DNA of 61,553 nt from an uncultured Clostridia bacterium (GTDB lineage: Bacteria > Bacillota > Clostridia > Oscillospirales > Ruminococcaceae). Location of the stretch: assembly GCA_944382885.1 (NCBI GenBank), contig CALWNT010000079.1, forward strand, positions 1-61,553. Direction: 5' to 3'. Numbering within the stretch: position 1 is the first letter of the stretch; each line of letters begins with the position of its first letter. This document shows, piece by piece, positions 17,902 to 26,764 of this stretch. Both the position numbers and the translations under genes were made by a program. The notes below the pieces were generated by a model that was not told where the DNA came from, ran no database searches, and saw only the letters and a program-made list of their open reading frames with translations.

Positions 17902-18759
17902 ATGGCTTTACAAAGTGTAAAAAAATTGCTGACTGATGCCTATAAAAACGGTTACGGTGTTGCCGCCATCAACGTATTTAACTACGAGTCTATTAAATGG
18001 GCGGTGCAGGCTGCGGAACGGGAACAGATGCCGATTTTGATTCAGTTCTATCCCGGATACTTAAAGTTTATCTCCTTTGAACAGGTTTCCCAGATTGCAA
18101 AGACCCTGATTCGGGATACCACTGTTCCGATCGGTCTCCATCAGGACCACTCCGCTACTTATGAACTGGCGTTGCAGGGGATGAAGGGCGGCTTTCCCTC
18201 TGTGATGATCGACAAATCCACAAGCCCCTTTGAGGAAAACGTTGCAGTAACTGCCGAAGTGGTAAAAGCTGCTCACGCAATGGGGATCGAAGTAGAAGGT
18301 GAACTGGGTCACGTTGGTTCCGCCAACAATCTGGACGATTTTAAAAATCCGAATCACTTTACCGCTGTAGAGGATGCTGTAAACTTTGTGGAACAGACCA
18401 ATGTTGACTCTCTGGCGGTTGCGGTAGGAAATGCCCATGGCCCTTATATCGCTACTCCGGAATTGGATTTCAAACGGATCTCTGAATTAAGAGCTGCTTT
18501 GGATATTCCGATCGTTTTGCACGGCTGCTCCGATATCCCAACCGATCAGCTTCAGAAATCTGTAGAATTGGGTATTTCCAAATACAATATCGCAACCGAA
18601 TGGGACCGTCATTTCTACAATACGCTGAAAAAACAGATGGAAACCGGCGGCAGAAACGCTCATTATCCGAATCTGCTGGCGATTGAAGAGCAGATGATCG
18701 AGTTTGTCCAGTCCAAGATTAAGATCCTGAACCCGAACAATGTAAAATATGTAAAATAA
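17902..18759 (+). CDS. Class II fructose-bisphosphate aldolase family protein
   Basis: 285 residues, zinc aldolase fold (FbaA/GatY/KbaY group). Features: GVAAINVFNYES near residue 17, LHQDHS with the catalytic Asp and zinc His at about 81-86, VEGELGHVG at about 132-140, AVGNAHG near 174, LHGCSD near 210 and NIATEWDR near 230. Cleaves a ketose mono- or bisphosphate to dihydroxyacetone phosphate and an aldehyde. Immediately before a PfkB kinase, so the pair probably phosphorylates and splits one sugar of the pathway. Confidence 0.88.
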   Translation: MALQSVKKLLTDAYKNGYGVAAINVFNYESIKWAVQAAEREQMPILIQFYPGYLKFISFEQVSQIAKTLIRDTTVPIGLHQDHSATYELALQGMKGGFPSVMIDKSTSPFEENVAVTAEVVKAAHAMGIEVEGELGHVGSANNLDDFKNPNHFTAVEDAVNFVEQTNVDSLAVAVGNAHGPYIATPELDFKRISELRAALDIPIVLHGCSDIPTDQLQKSVELGISKYNIATEWDRHFYNTLKKQMETGGRNAHYPNLLAIEEQMIEFVQSKIKILNPNNVKYVK

Positions 18760-18809
18760 TTACAGCAAAGTCATACTCAAAACGAACTGAATAAGCTAGA
18801 GGTATTAAA

Positions 18810-19772
18810 ATGGATGTTGTAGGAATAGATAGACCCTGTATGGATTGTCTGATCCGTGTGAAACAGCTTCCTCAGCCGAATCAGGGCGCTCATGTAGAAG
18901 AAAACAGCTGGCAAGGCGGCGGCAAAGTAGCCACCGCTTTGGCTGCGTTAGGGCGTCTGGGCGCGAAATGCGCAATTATTGGGGATACTGGATCAGATTC
19001 TTATGGACAATTTTGTAAAAATGATTTAGAATATCATCATGTAGATACCGCTCGCCTGAGAGTACATGAGGGAGCAAAAACCAGTTTGTGTTTTGTACTG
19101 TCCGATGAGGAAACCCATGGAAGAAGCATTATGGGCAAAGGCGGCACCTGTCCGAAATTCACCTTGGATGAGGAGGACAAGGCGCTGATTAAAACCGCCA
19201 AGATTCTGCATTTGTCTTGGGCGGATGAGAACTGTCTGAATGCGGCAAAATTTGCCAAGGAAAACGGTGTAACCGTGACCTTCGACGGAGATTATTATCA
19301 TCCGGAAGTGGAAGAACTGCTGCCGTATATCGACGCATTTATCGGCTCTGAGTTTTTCTTCAATGCTTACTTTAAGGACGATCCGGAAACAGACCGGCAG
19401 AAACGCTGTGAAAAGATCCGGGCAAAGGGCCCCAAAATTTGCGTCTTTACCTTTGGAGCCGACGGCTGCGTCGTAGATTCTGACGAGGGTTATTTTGAAG
19501 TCCCGGCAGCAGAGGTGCCGAAAATCGTGGATACCGTAGGCGCCGGCGACGTCTTTCACGGGGCGTTTCTTTTTGGGATGCTCCAAAAAGACTGGTCGTT
19601 AAAGAAAATCGCAGAATTCGCAGGCGTGGTTGCTTCTTTCAAATGTATGCAGATCGGCGGCCGTGCGGGAATTCCCGACTTTAAGACGGCAGATCACTTC
19701 TATCGGACCGGAGAGATTCTGGAATCTGATATTCCTGAGCGGGTTGCAAAATACAGCAATTTTGCAATATAA
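18810..19772 (+). CDS. PfkB-family carbohydrate kinase
   Basis: 320 residues, ribokinase fold. The C-terminal signature DTVGAGDVFHGAFLFG (residues about 236-251) holds the catalytic Asp and anion hole; the N-terminal GGGKVATALAALGRLGAK is the substrate-binding glycine segment. ATP-dependent kinase for a sugar, sugar phosphate or nucleoside. Coupled in order with the aldolase upstream and the GH125 gene downstream. Could phosphorylate fructose-6-P, tagatose-6-P, mannose or another keto sugar; sequence alone does not decide. Confidence 0.88.
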   Translation: MDVVGIDRPCMDCLIRVKQLPQPNQGAHVEENSWQGGGKVATALAALGRLGAKCAIIGDTGSDSYGQFCKNDLEYHHVDTARLRVHEGAKTSLCFVLSDEETHGRSIMGKGGTCPKFTLDEEDKALIKTAKILHLSWADENCLNAAKFAKENGVTVTFDGDYYHPEVEELLPYIDAFIGSEFFFNAYFKDDPETDRQKRCEKIRAKGPKICVFTFGADGCVVDSDEGYFEVPAAEVPKIVDTVGAGDVFHGAFLFGMLQKDWSLKKIAEFAGVVASFKCMQIGGRAGIPDFKTADHFYRTGEILESDIPERVAKYSNFAI

Positions 19773-19804
19773 TCTGCAAAAAATAGAAGACAAGGAGAAT
19801 CACT

Positions 19805-21100
19805 GTGTTAGAGAAAATTCCTGACGTATTGCTTGAAAAAGCAGAAGAACTGGAAAAATATTATGAGGAGCATTATCCTGCATTAGCCCCGTTGGCAAAA
19901 CAGTGCTTTTTGAATACCATTGAGACCACTGTAAAAAAACTGGATGACGGAAGCTATTTTGTCATTACCGGAGACATCCCGGCGATGTGGCTGAGAGATT
20001 CCGCGGCGCAGGTACGCCCTTATATTAAGTATGCCAAAAATGATGAGCTGTTAAAGGAAATTCTGGAAGGCGTAATTGCCAAACAGGCAGAAATGGTCAA
20101 TATCGATCCTTATGCCAACGCCTTTAATCAGGGCCCAACCGGAGAAGGTCATCCGGATATTACCCAGCTCAACGACTCTGTGTGGGAGAGAAAGTATGAA
20201 ACTGACTCTCTTTGCGCTCCTTTCTATCTGGCTTATGAATATTGGAAAGAGATCGGCAATGAAAAAATCTTTACCGATGCTTTCAAAACCATGATCCAGA
20301 ATGTACTGAAGGTATTTAAAACAGAGCAGCATCATGAAAGCTCTCCTTATACCTTTGAACGGCCGGAAGAGCATCTGGTGCTAAAGACCGATACCCTGCC
20401 TTTACAGGGACATGGCAGACCGGTGAACCCCTGTGGTTTAACCTGGTCCGGCTTCCGTCCTTCTGACGACTGCTGTACTTTTGGATATTTGATTCCGTCT
20501 AATATCATGGCGGTAGTAGCCCTAAGATATGCGGAAGAGATTGCCAAAGAAGTCTACAAAGATGATGCTTTGGCTTCAGAGTGCAAGCTGCTTAGAGAAG
20601 AAATCGATGACGCGATTCAGGTATATGGTGTGGTTGATCATCCAAAATATGGTAAAATGTACGCTTATGAAACCGATGGTTATGGACACTACAACCTGAT
20701 GGACGACGCAAATTCTCCCAGCCTTTTGGCAATGCCCTATCTGGACTATTGCGATGTGAACGACGAGTTGTACCAGAATACCAGAAGGTTTGTCCTTTCC
20801 AAGGATAATCCTTATTATTCAGAAGGAAAATATGCTGCTGGTGTGGGAAGCCCTCATACCGATAAAGGCTTTGTATGGCATATCGGCATCACTATGCAGA
20901 TTTTAACCTCTACCGACCGCGGAGAGATCGAAAAATGCTTGGAAATGCTGTCCAAAACCCATGACAACACCAACTTTATGCACGAATCCTTCAATCCGGA
21001 CAATCCGTCCGAATACAGCAGACCGTGGTTTGCATGGGCTAATACCCTTTTTGCCCAGATGCTGGAAAAATTAAAAACCGAACACTTTTTCAACGCTTAA
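19805..21100 (+). CDS. GH125 exo-alpha-1,6-mannosidase
   Basis: 431 residues, full length for GH125 (formerly DUF1237). Family hallmarks: GDIPAMWLRDSAAQVRPYI near residue 58, DPYANAFNQGPTG near 100, ERKYETDSLCAPFYLAYEYW near 128, TWSGFRPSDD near 214, and HIGITMQILTS near 358. Known members invert and remove terminal alpha-1,6-mannose from N-glycans or mannan. GTG start with AAGGAG eight bases upstream. No signal peptide. With two GH38 enzymes it gives complementary linkage coverage for alpha-mannan cores inside the cell. Confidence 0.93.
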   Translation: MLEKIPDVLLEKAEELEKYYEEHYPALAPLAKQCFLNTIETTVKKLDDGSYFVITGDIPAMWLRDSAAQVRPYIKYAKNDELLKEILEGVIAKQAEMVNIDPYANAFNQGPTGEGHPDITQLNDSVWERKYETDSLCAPFYLAYEYWKEIGNEKIFTDAFKTMIQNVLKVFKTEQHHESSPYTFERPEEHLVLKTDTLPLQGHGRPVNPCGLTWSGFRPSDDCCTFGYLIPSNIMAVVALRYAEEIAKEVYKDDALASECKLLREEIDDAIQVYGVVDHPKYGKMYAYETDGYGHYNLMDDANSPSLLAMPYLDYCDVNDELYQNTRRFVLSKDNPYYSEGKYAAGVGSPHTDKGFVWHIGITMQILTSTDRGEIEKCLEMLSKTHDNTNFMHESFNPDNPSEYSRPWFAWANTLFAQMLEKLKTEHFFNA

Positions 21101-21123
21101 AACAATAGCTTGTTGAAAACAAA

Positions 21124-21187
21124 GCGGCAGATATTTCATCAAACTGTTCCTAAAGAATGCAGAGAGAATATCTGCCGCCTTTGTGTT
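21124..21187 (+). terminator. Long hairpin after the GH125 gene, possible terminator
   Basis: GCGGCAGATATT (21124-21135) / AATATCTGCCGC (21167-21178), 12 perfect pairs, followed by CTTTGTGTTT. The T tract is interrupted, so it may be a weak terminator allowing read-through to the next enzyme genes. Confidence 0.5.
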
Positions 21188-21260
21188 TAGAATAGAACAC
21201 TGTGCAAAACAGAGAAAAGATTGCAGCAGCATACTGTAATCGGATAGGAGGGATAAATTC

Positions 21261-23510
21261 ATGAATTTTCCGAAACACTTTATTGCCGCTGGAAAAGAGA
21301 TGTGCACCTTTGAACAGTATGTCCCGGCGCCTTATTTGCGAAAAGAATTTGAACTCGCACGGGAGGCTGAAGCTGCGGAGCTTTTGATCTGCGGACTTGG
21401 TTTTTACCGTCTTTTTATCAATGGAACCGAAATCACAAAGGGCTTTTTGGCGCCTTATATCAGCAATCCGGATCAGATGCTTTACTATGACCGCTATGAA
21501 GTAGCCGAGCAGTTAAAGCCGGGGAAAAACGTCATCGGCGTGATGCTGGGCAATGGTATGCAGAACTGCTTCGGCGGCTATGTGTGGGACTTTGAAAAAG
21601 CATTGTGGCGCAGCGCTCCTAAGATGGCTCTTTGCTGTACCATTACTGCGGGAGAAGAGACCCTTTCCATCGAATCGGATGAAAGCTTTCTGACCCATCC
21701 GTCTCCCATTTATTTTGACGACCTGCGCTGCGGGGAGTATTACGATGCGAGGAATGAGGTTCCTGGTTGGAACTTGCCGGATTGCGACCTTTCCGGTTGG
21801 ACGCCGGCGATCCCTGCGGAAACACCGAGAGGGGAAGCCGTGATTTCACAGGCGGAACCCATCGTGATGACTGGGGAAATCAAACCGGTTTCGATCAAAA
21901 AACAGCAGGGAGGATACCTGTACGATTTCGGGGCCAACTGTGCAGGGCTGGCACGGCTGACCATTCAGGGAAAAGCGGGACAGGAGATCTCGTTGGAACA
22001 TGGGGAATACCTCAAGGATGGAGAACTGCAGTTTAAGAATATTCAGTTCGTGCCGGACGGCTACGTGCAGAAAGATATCTATATTTGTAAAGGCGGCGAG
22101 CTGGAAACCTACCTTCCCAGTTTTACCTATCACGGTTTCCAGTATGTGCTGGTGAAGGGAATCACGGAAGAACAGGCCACAGAAGATCTTTTGACCTATG
22201 TGGTGATGAATTCCGACTTAAAGCAAATGGGGGACTTTTCCTGCTCAGACGAAACGGCCAATCTCTTGCAGAAGTTTACCCTTCGCTCTGACTTGGCGAA
22301 CTTTTATTATTTCCCCACTGACTGCCCTCATCGGGAGAAAAATGGATGGACTGGCGACGCGGTGCTCTCCGCTGAACAGATGCTGTTAAACCTGAATCCG
22401 GAAAAGAGCTTCCGGGAATGGATGAAGAATATCTGTAAGGCCCAGACCGACGACGGCGTCATCCCAAGTATTGTACCCACCGGAGATTGGGGCTATGGTT
22501 TAGACCCAGCCTGGGACGCAGTGGTGGTTTATCTTCCTTATTTCACCTATCTCTATCGGGGAGAGGTTCAGATGCTGTGGGAATCCCGTACGGCGATTTT
22601 CCGCTACCTGGACTATATCAGCCGTGCCCGCAATCAAAAGGGCCTGGTGGAACAGGGACTGGGAGACTGGTGCCATCCGGGGCGGAAAGAGGATCTCTAC
22701 AAATGCCCCGCTGTAGTGACCAACACCATTATGTGTATGGATATCTCCAAAAAGGCGGCAAAACTATTTGACGTGCTGGGTCAGGATCTGCAAAAAGAAT
22801 TCGCTCAGAAGCTTTACTGCGAATTCCGGGAAGCGATCCGGAGATATCTGGTTGACTTTTCTACCATGACGGTATTGGGGGACTGCCAGACCGCTCAGGC
22901 GATGAGCATTTTCTACGGCGTCTTTGAGCCGGGAGAACAGGCTGCCGCCTTTGACGTGCTCCTTTCTCAGATCGAGCGCGCCAATAACCATATGGATACC
23001 GGAGTATTGGGCGGCAGAGTATTATTCCATGTGCTGAGCGCCTTTGGCGAAGCGGATCTCGCCTATACCATGATTACCCAAAAGACCTTTCCTTCTTACG
23101 GGAACTGGGTTGCGAGAGGAGCAACCGCTCTGTGGGAGGATTTCCACTCTGAGGATTGTCCGAGAGTCAATTCCAAGAACCATCACTTCTGGGGAGATAT
23201 CAGCGCCTGGTTTATCAAAGAAGTGGCGGGAATTCATCTCAACCCCTATGAAGAGGACTGCAACGAGCTTCATATTAAACCCAACTTTGTGGGGCAGCTG
23301 GATCATGCTCAGGCTTACCATATCGCGCCTGCGGGGAAAATTTCCGTATCCTGGAAGCGGGAAGGCAAAGAGATCATGCTATCTGTTTCTGTGCCGGATA
23401 CCATGACCGGAAGAATTCTTTTACCCTCCGGCTGGACCTTCTCAGATGGCAAAAGTGAAAAATCTTTGGAAAGCGGAAAATTTATTGTAAATAACTGCGA
23501 TTTTATTTGA
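21261..23510 (+). CDS. GH78-type alpha-L-rhamnosidase-like glycosidase
   Basis: 749 residues, no signal peptide. Order of domains: N-terminal beta-sandwich (residues about 20-190, LLICGLGFYRLFINGTEI and LMLGNGMQN-like motifs), a second beta domain ending SFTYHGFQYV, then an (alpha/alpha)6 barrel from about 320 with DCPHREKNGWTGDA (residues about 354-367) carrying the acidic residues of the DxxxRExxxWxGD family motif, and a short C-terminal beta domain. GH78 enzymes remove alpha-L-rhamnose. In a mannosidase cluster it may instead strip another 6-deoxy or capping sugar. Good ribosome site GGAGGG. Confidence 0.85.
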   Translation: MNFPKHFIAAGKEMCTFEQYVPAPYLRKEFELAREAEAAELLICGLGFYRLFINGTEITKGFLAPYISNPDQMLYYDRYEVAEQLKPGKNVIGVMLGNGMQNCFGGYVWDFEKALWRSAPKMALCCTITAGEETLSIESDESFLTHPSPIYFDDLRCGEYYDARNEVPGWNLPDCDLSGWTPAIPAETPRGEAVISQAEPIVMTGEIKPVSIKKQQGGYLYDFGANCAGLARLTIQGKAGQEISLEHGEYLKDGELQFKNIQFVPDGYVQKDIYICKGGELETYLPSFTYHGFQYVLVKGITEEQATEDLLTYVVMNSDLKQMGDFSCSDETANLLQKFTLRSDLANFYYFPTDCPHREKNGWTGDAVLSAEQMLLNLNPEKSFREWMKNICKAQTDDGVIPSIVPTGDWGYGLDPAWDAVVVYLPYFTYLYRGEVQMLWESRTAIFRYLDYISRARNQKGLVEQGLGDWCHPGRKEDLYKCPAVVTNTIMCMDISKKAAKLFDVLGQDLQKEFAQKLYCEFREAIRRYLVDFSTMTVLGDCQTAQAMSIFYGVFEPGEQAAAFDVLLSQIERANNHMDTGVLGGRVLFHVLSAFGEADLAYTMITQKTFPSYGNWVARGATALWEDFHSEDCPRVNSKNHHFWGDISAWFIKEVAGIHLNPYEEDCNELHIKPNFVGQLDHAQAYHIAPAGKISVSWKREGKEIMLSVSVPDTMTGRILLPSGWTFSDGKSEKSLESGKFIVNNCDFI

Positions 23511-23608
23511 CAGGACAGGCAGAAAACAGTATTATGAAGCAGGGACAGTTTATTTGCAGTAAGCTGTGATCTGTCAAAGTTAAAACGACAAGGAAAGGGT
23601 GTGTCAGA

Positions 23609-26600
23609 ATGGTATTTTTGCAGGAAAGAATCGGGAAAATCTGCTCTGAAATGCAGAAGCTGATTTATCCCAATGCGATTACCATTGAAAATTACAAAAC
23701 AACTGTAACAAAAGAACGTACTCCTATCGAAGAGGTAGACGTTTCAGGCTGGTCTGATTTTAAATTCGGCCAGATCTGCGGCGGCCACAACGAATATTTC
23801 TGGTTTGCCACAGAGGTGGAGATCCCCGCTGATTTTGACGGAAAAACCGTTACCTATGAACTGAATACCGGTTCCGCAGGGCTTTGGGATACCACCAATC
23901 CCCAGCTGCGTATCTATATTAACGGCAAATTCATCCAGGGCTTGGATGAAAACCATCGAGAAGTAATCGTCTGCGAACAGGCGAAAGCAGGAGACAAATA
24001 TCAGATCGTACTGTGTGCTTTCACCGGCGTACAGACCTTCCAGATGGTGCTCCATTCCCAGTTAAAGGTACTGGACAGAAAAGCAGAAAAATATTACTAT
24101 GACCTGTCTGTTCCGTACAACGTATCTCTGCTGCTTCCTTCTCAGGAAAAAGCTTACATCGACATTATCACCGCTTTAAATGAGTCCATCAATCTGCTGG
24201 ATCTGAGAAAACCCTTCTCTGCGGAATACTACGCTTCTCTGGAAAAGGCTCAGGCTTATCTGGACACCGAATTTTACGGCAAGCTCTGCGGCAAAAATGT
24301 GGAGAGCAAGGTTTACTGCGTCGGCCATACCCACATCGACTGTGCATGGCTCTGGACTCTGGCTGTTACCGAAGATAAAGCAGTGAGAAGCTTTTCTACT
24401 GTAATTGAGCTGATGAAACAGTTCCCGGAATACATCTTCATGTCCAGCCAGCCGCTATTGTATAAATTTGTGAAGAAAAATGCGCCGGAGCTGTACGAAC
24501 AGATCAAACAGCGCATCAACGAAGGTCAGTGGGAACCGGACGGCGCAATGTTCGTGGAAGCGGACTGCAACCTTTCTTCCGGTGAAGCGCTGGTGAGACA
24601 GGTGCTGTTTGGCAAACGCTTCTTTATGCAGGAATTCAATAAGGACAACAAGATCCTCTGGCTGCCTGACGTATTCGGTTATTCCGCAGCGTTGCCGCAG
24701 ATCATGCAGAAGAGCGGTCTGCCTTACTTCATGACCACCAAGATCAGCTGGAATGAGTTCAACAAACTTCCTTACGATACCTTTATGTGGGAAGGAATCG
24801 ACGGCACCAAAGTGCTGACCCACTTTATCCCGGCGAGAGACTACGAAAAGATCGAAAGCCATGACGAATATCACGCTTCTCACTTTACCACCTATAACGG
24901 CATGTTAGAACCCAATCAGGTAAAAGGCGGCTGGCAGAGATACCAGCAGAAACACATCACCGACGAAGTGATGATGTGCTTCGGCTACGGTGACGGCGGC
25001 GGCGGACCGACCAAGGAAATGCTGGAAAATGCCCGCAGAATGTCTGCCGGTATCCCGGGATGCCCTCAGGTTGTGATGTCTACTGCAAGAAACTTCTTTG
25101 AAACCATCGAAGAAGAAGTAAAAGACAACAAATATCTCCCGACTTGGTCCGGCGAGCTCTATCTGGAATACCACAGAGGTACCTATACTTCTATGGCGCG
25201 GAACAAAAAGTTCAACCGGAAATCTGAATTCGCTTATCAGAACACCGAGCTGTACTCCATGATGAACCGCAACCTCAACGGCGCGGCTTATCCGCAGGAT
25301 AAGATCAACGACGGTTGGGAAGTGCTGCTGAAAAACCAGTTCCATGACATTCTCCCAGGTTCTTCTATCAAGGAAGTATATGAGGATTCCAGAGAAGAAT
25401 ATAAAGAAATTCTGGCTCAGAGCAGCGCAATGATCGCTCAGGCGCTGGATGAACTCACTAAGAGCATCTCTGTTCCGGCAAACAGCCTGGTGGTTTATAA
25501 CCCCAACGGCTTTGAAAACAACGAAGTGGTAACCTTTACCGCTCCAGAAGGAATGACCAACGTTTCTGTTTACGACGGGGACAAAAAATTAAACGCTCAG
25601 AAACTGTCCGACGGCAGCTATCTGTTCAAGGCAATGGGCGTTCCGTCCAAAGGTTATAAATCCTTTGCCCTGAAAGACGAAGCTTCTGACGCTGCGGCTG
25701 ACGTGATCTCCAAGGATCTGATTGAAAACAAATTCTTCAAGATCACCATCAACGAAAAGGGTCAGTTCAGCTCGATCTTTGATAAGACCGCTGGCCGTGA
25801 AGTGCTCAAAGCAGGCGAATGCGGAAATGTCATCATGACCTATGAAGACAAACCGCACAACTGGGATGCTTGGGATGTCAACAACTACTACAAGGAAAAA
25901 TCCTGGGAAGTTAACGATGTGAAATCCATCGAAGTAGTAGAGCAGGGTCCGGTTGTATCCGTTCTGAAGATCTCCTACGCTTACCTGGATTCCACCATTG
26001 ACGAATACATCTATGTATACAATGATATTGCAAGAATCGATATCAAATACCACATCGACTGGAAAGAACATCATATCTTTATGAAGACCCTCTTCCCGGT
26101 AGATGTTCATACCACCGAGGCGACTTTCGACATCCAGTATGGTAACGTGAAGAGAGCGACTCATTACAATACCTCCTGGGATTTCGCTCGCTTCGAAGTT
26201 TGCTTCCACAAATGGCTGGATGTTTCCGAAGATGATTACGGCGTCAGCTTCTTAAGCGAATGCAAATACGGATGCAGCGTTCATGACGGCGTAGTAGGCC
26301 TGTCTATGCTCAAATCCGCAATGCATCCGAATCCGGACGCTGATAAGGAAGTACATGATTTCACCTTCTCCATTTATCCGCATACTGGCGATTGGAAAGA
26401 CGCGAAAACCGTGGAAGAAGCTTATAAGCTCAACAACCCCATGACTGCTGTCGTAAAGACCGCAGAAGGCGGAGACAAACCGGCTTCTTATTCCGCAGTT
26501 GCTACCGGTGCGGAAAATGTAATGGTAGAGGTTGTGAAGAAAGCGGAAGATTCCGACGCAATGATCGTGAGAATGTACGAATGCTACAACCGCAGAACCA

Positions 26601-26752
26601 ACACCACCATGACTTTCCCGGCAGAGATCGCTTCCATCAAAGAATGCGACCTGATGGAAAATGAAACTGGCGATGTGGCTCATAGCGGCAATGTGGCAGA
26701 ATTCTCCATCAAGCCATACGAAATCAAAACCTTTAAAGTAACCTTAAAATAA
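23609..26752 (+). CDS. GH38 alpha-mannosidase (second, Ams1-like)
   Basis: 1047 residues, the long bacterial/vacuolar type, cytoplasmic. An N-terminal beta-rich region (residues 1-220) precedes the catalytic barrel. Zinc site GHTHIDCAW with His240, His242 and Asp244; nucleophile Asp354 in LPDVFGYSAALP; QFHDILPGSS near residue 580. Then a three-helix linker and the large C-terminal beta domain with WDAWDVNNYYKEKSW. Only 98 bases after the GH78 gene and 12 bases before GH2. Expected to clip alpha-1,2/1,3-mannose from imported glycans. Confidence 0.95.
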   Translation: MVFLQERIGKICSEMQKLIYPNAITIENYKTTVTKERTPIEEVDVSGWSDFKFGQICGGHNEYFWFATEVEIPADFDGKTVTYELNTGSAGLWDTTNPQLRIYINGKFIQGLDENHREVIVCEQAKAGDKYQIVLCAFTGVQTFQMVLHSQLKVLDRKAEKYYYDLSVPYNVSLLLPSQEKAYIDIITALNESINLLDLRKPFSAEYYASLEKAQAYLDTEFYGKLCGKNVESKVYCVGHTHIDCAWLWTLAVTEDKAVRSFSTVIELMKQFPEYIFMSSQPLLYKFVKKNAPELYEQIKQRINEGQWEPDGAMFVEADCNLSSGEALVRQVLFGKRFFMQEFNKDNKILWLPDVFGYSAALPQIMQKSGLPYFMTTKISWNEFNKLPYDTFMWEGIDGTKVLTHFIPARDYEKIESHDEYHASHFTTYNGMLEPNQVKGGWQRYQQKHITDEVMMCFGYGDGGGGPTKEMLENARRMSAGIPGCPQVVMSTARNFFETIEEEVKDNKYLPTWSGELYLEYHRGTYTSMARNKKFNRKSEFAYQNTELYSMMNRNLNGAAYPQDKINDGWEVLLKNQFHDILPGSSIKEVYEDSREEYKEILAQSSAMIAQALDELTKSISVPANSLVVYNPNGFENNEVVTFTAPEGMTNVSVYDGDKKLNAQKLSDGSYLFKAMGVPSKGYKSFALKDEASDAAADVISKDLIENKFFKITINEKGQFSSIFDKTAGREVLKAGECGNVIMTYEDKPHNWDAWDVNNYYKEKSWEVNDVKSIEVVEQGPVVSVLKISYAYLDSTIDEYIYVYNDIARIDIKYHIDWKEHHIFMKTLFPVDVHTTEATFDIQYGNVKRATHYNTSWDFARFEVCFHKWLDVSEDDYGVSFLSECKYGCSVHDGVVGLSMLKSAMHPNPDADKEVHDFTFSIYPHTGDWKDAKTVEEAYKLNNPMTAVVKTAEGGDKPASYSAVATGAENVMVEVVKKAEDSDAMIVRMYECYNRRTNTTMTFPAEIASIKECDLMENETGDVAHSGNVAEFSIKPYEIKTFKVTLK

Positions 26753-26764
26753 GAGGAATCCAAA

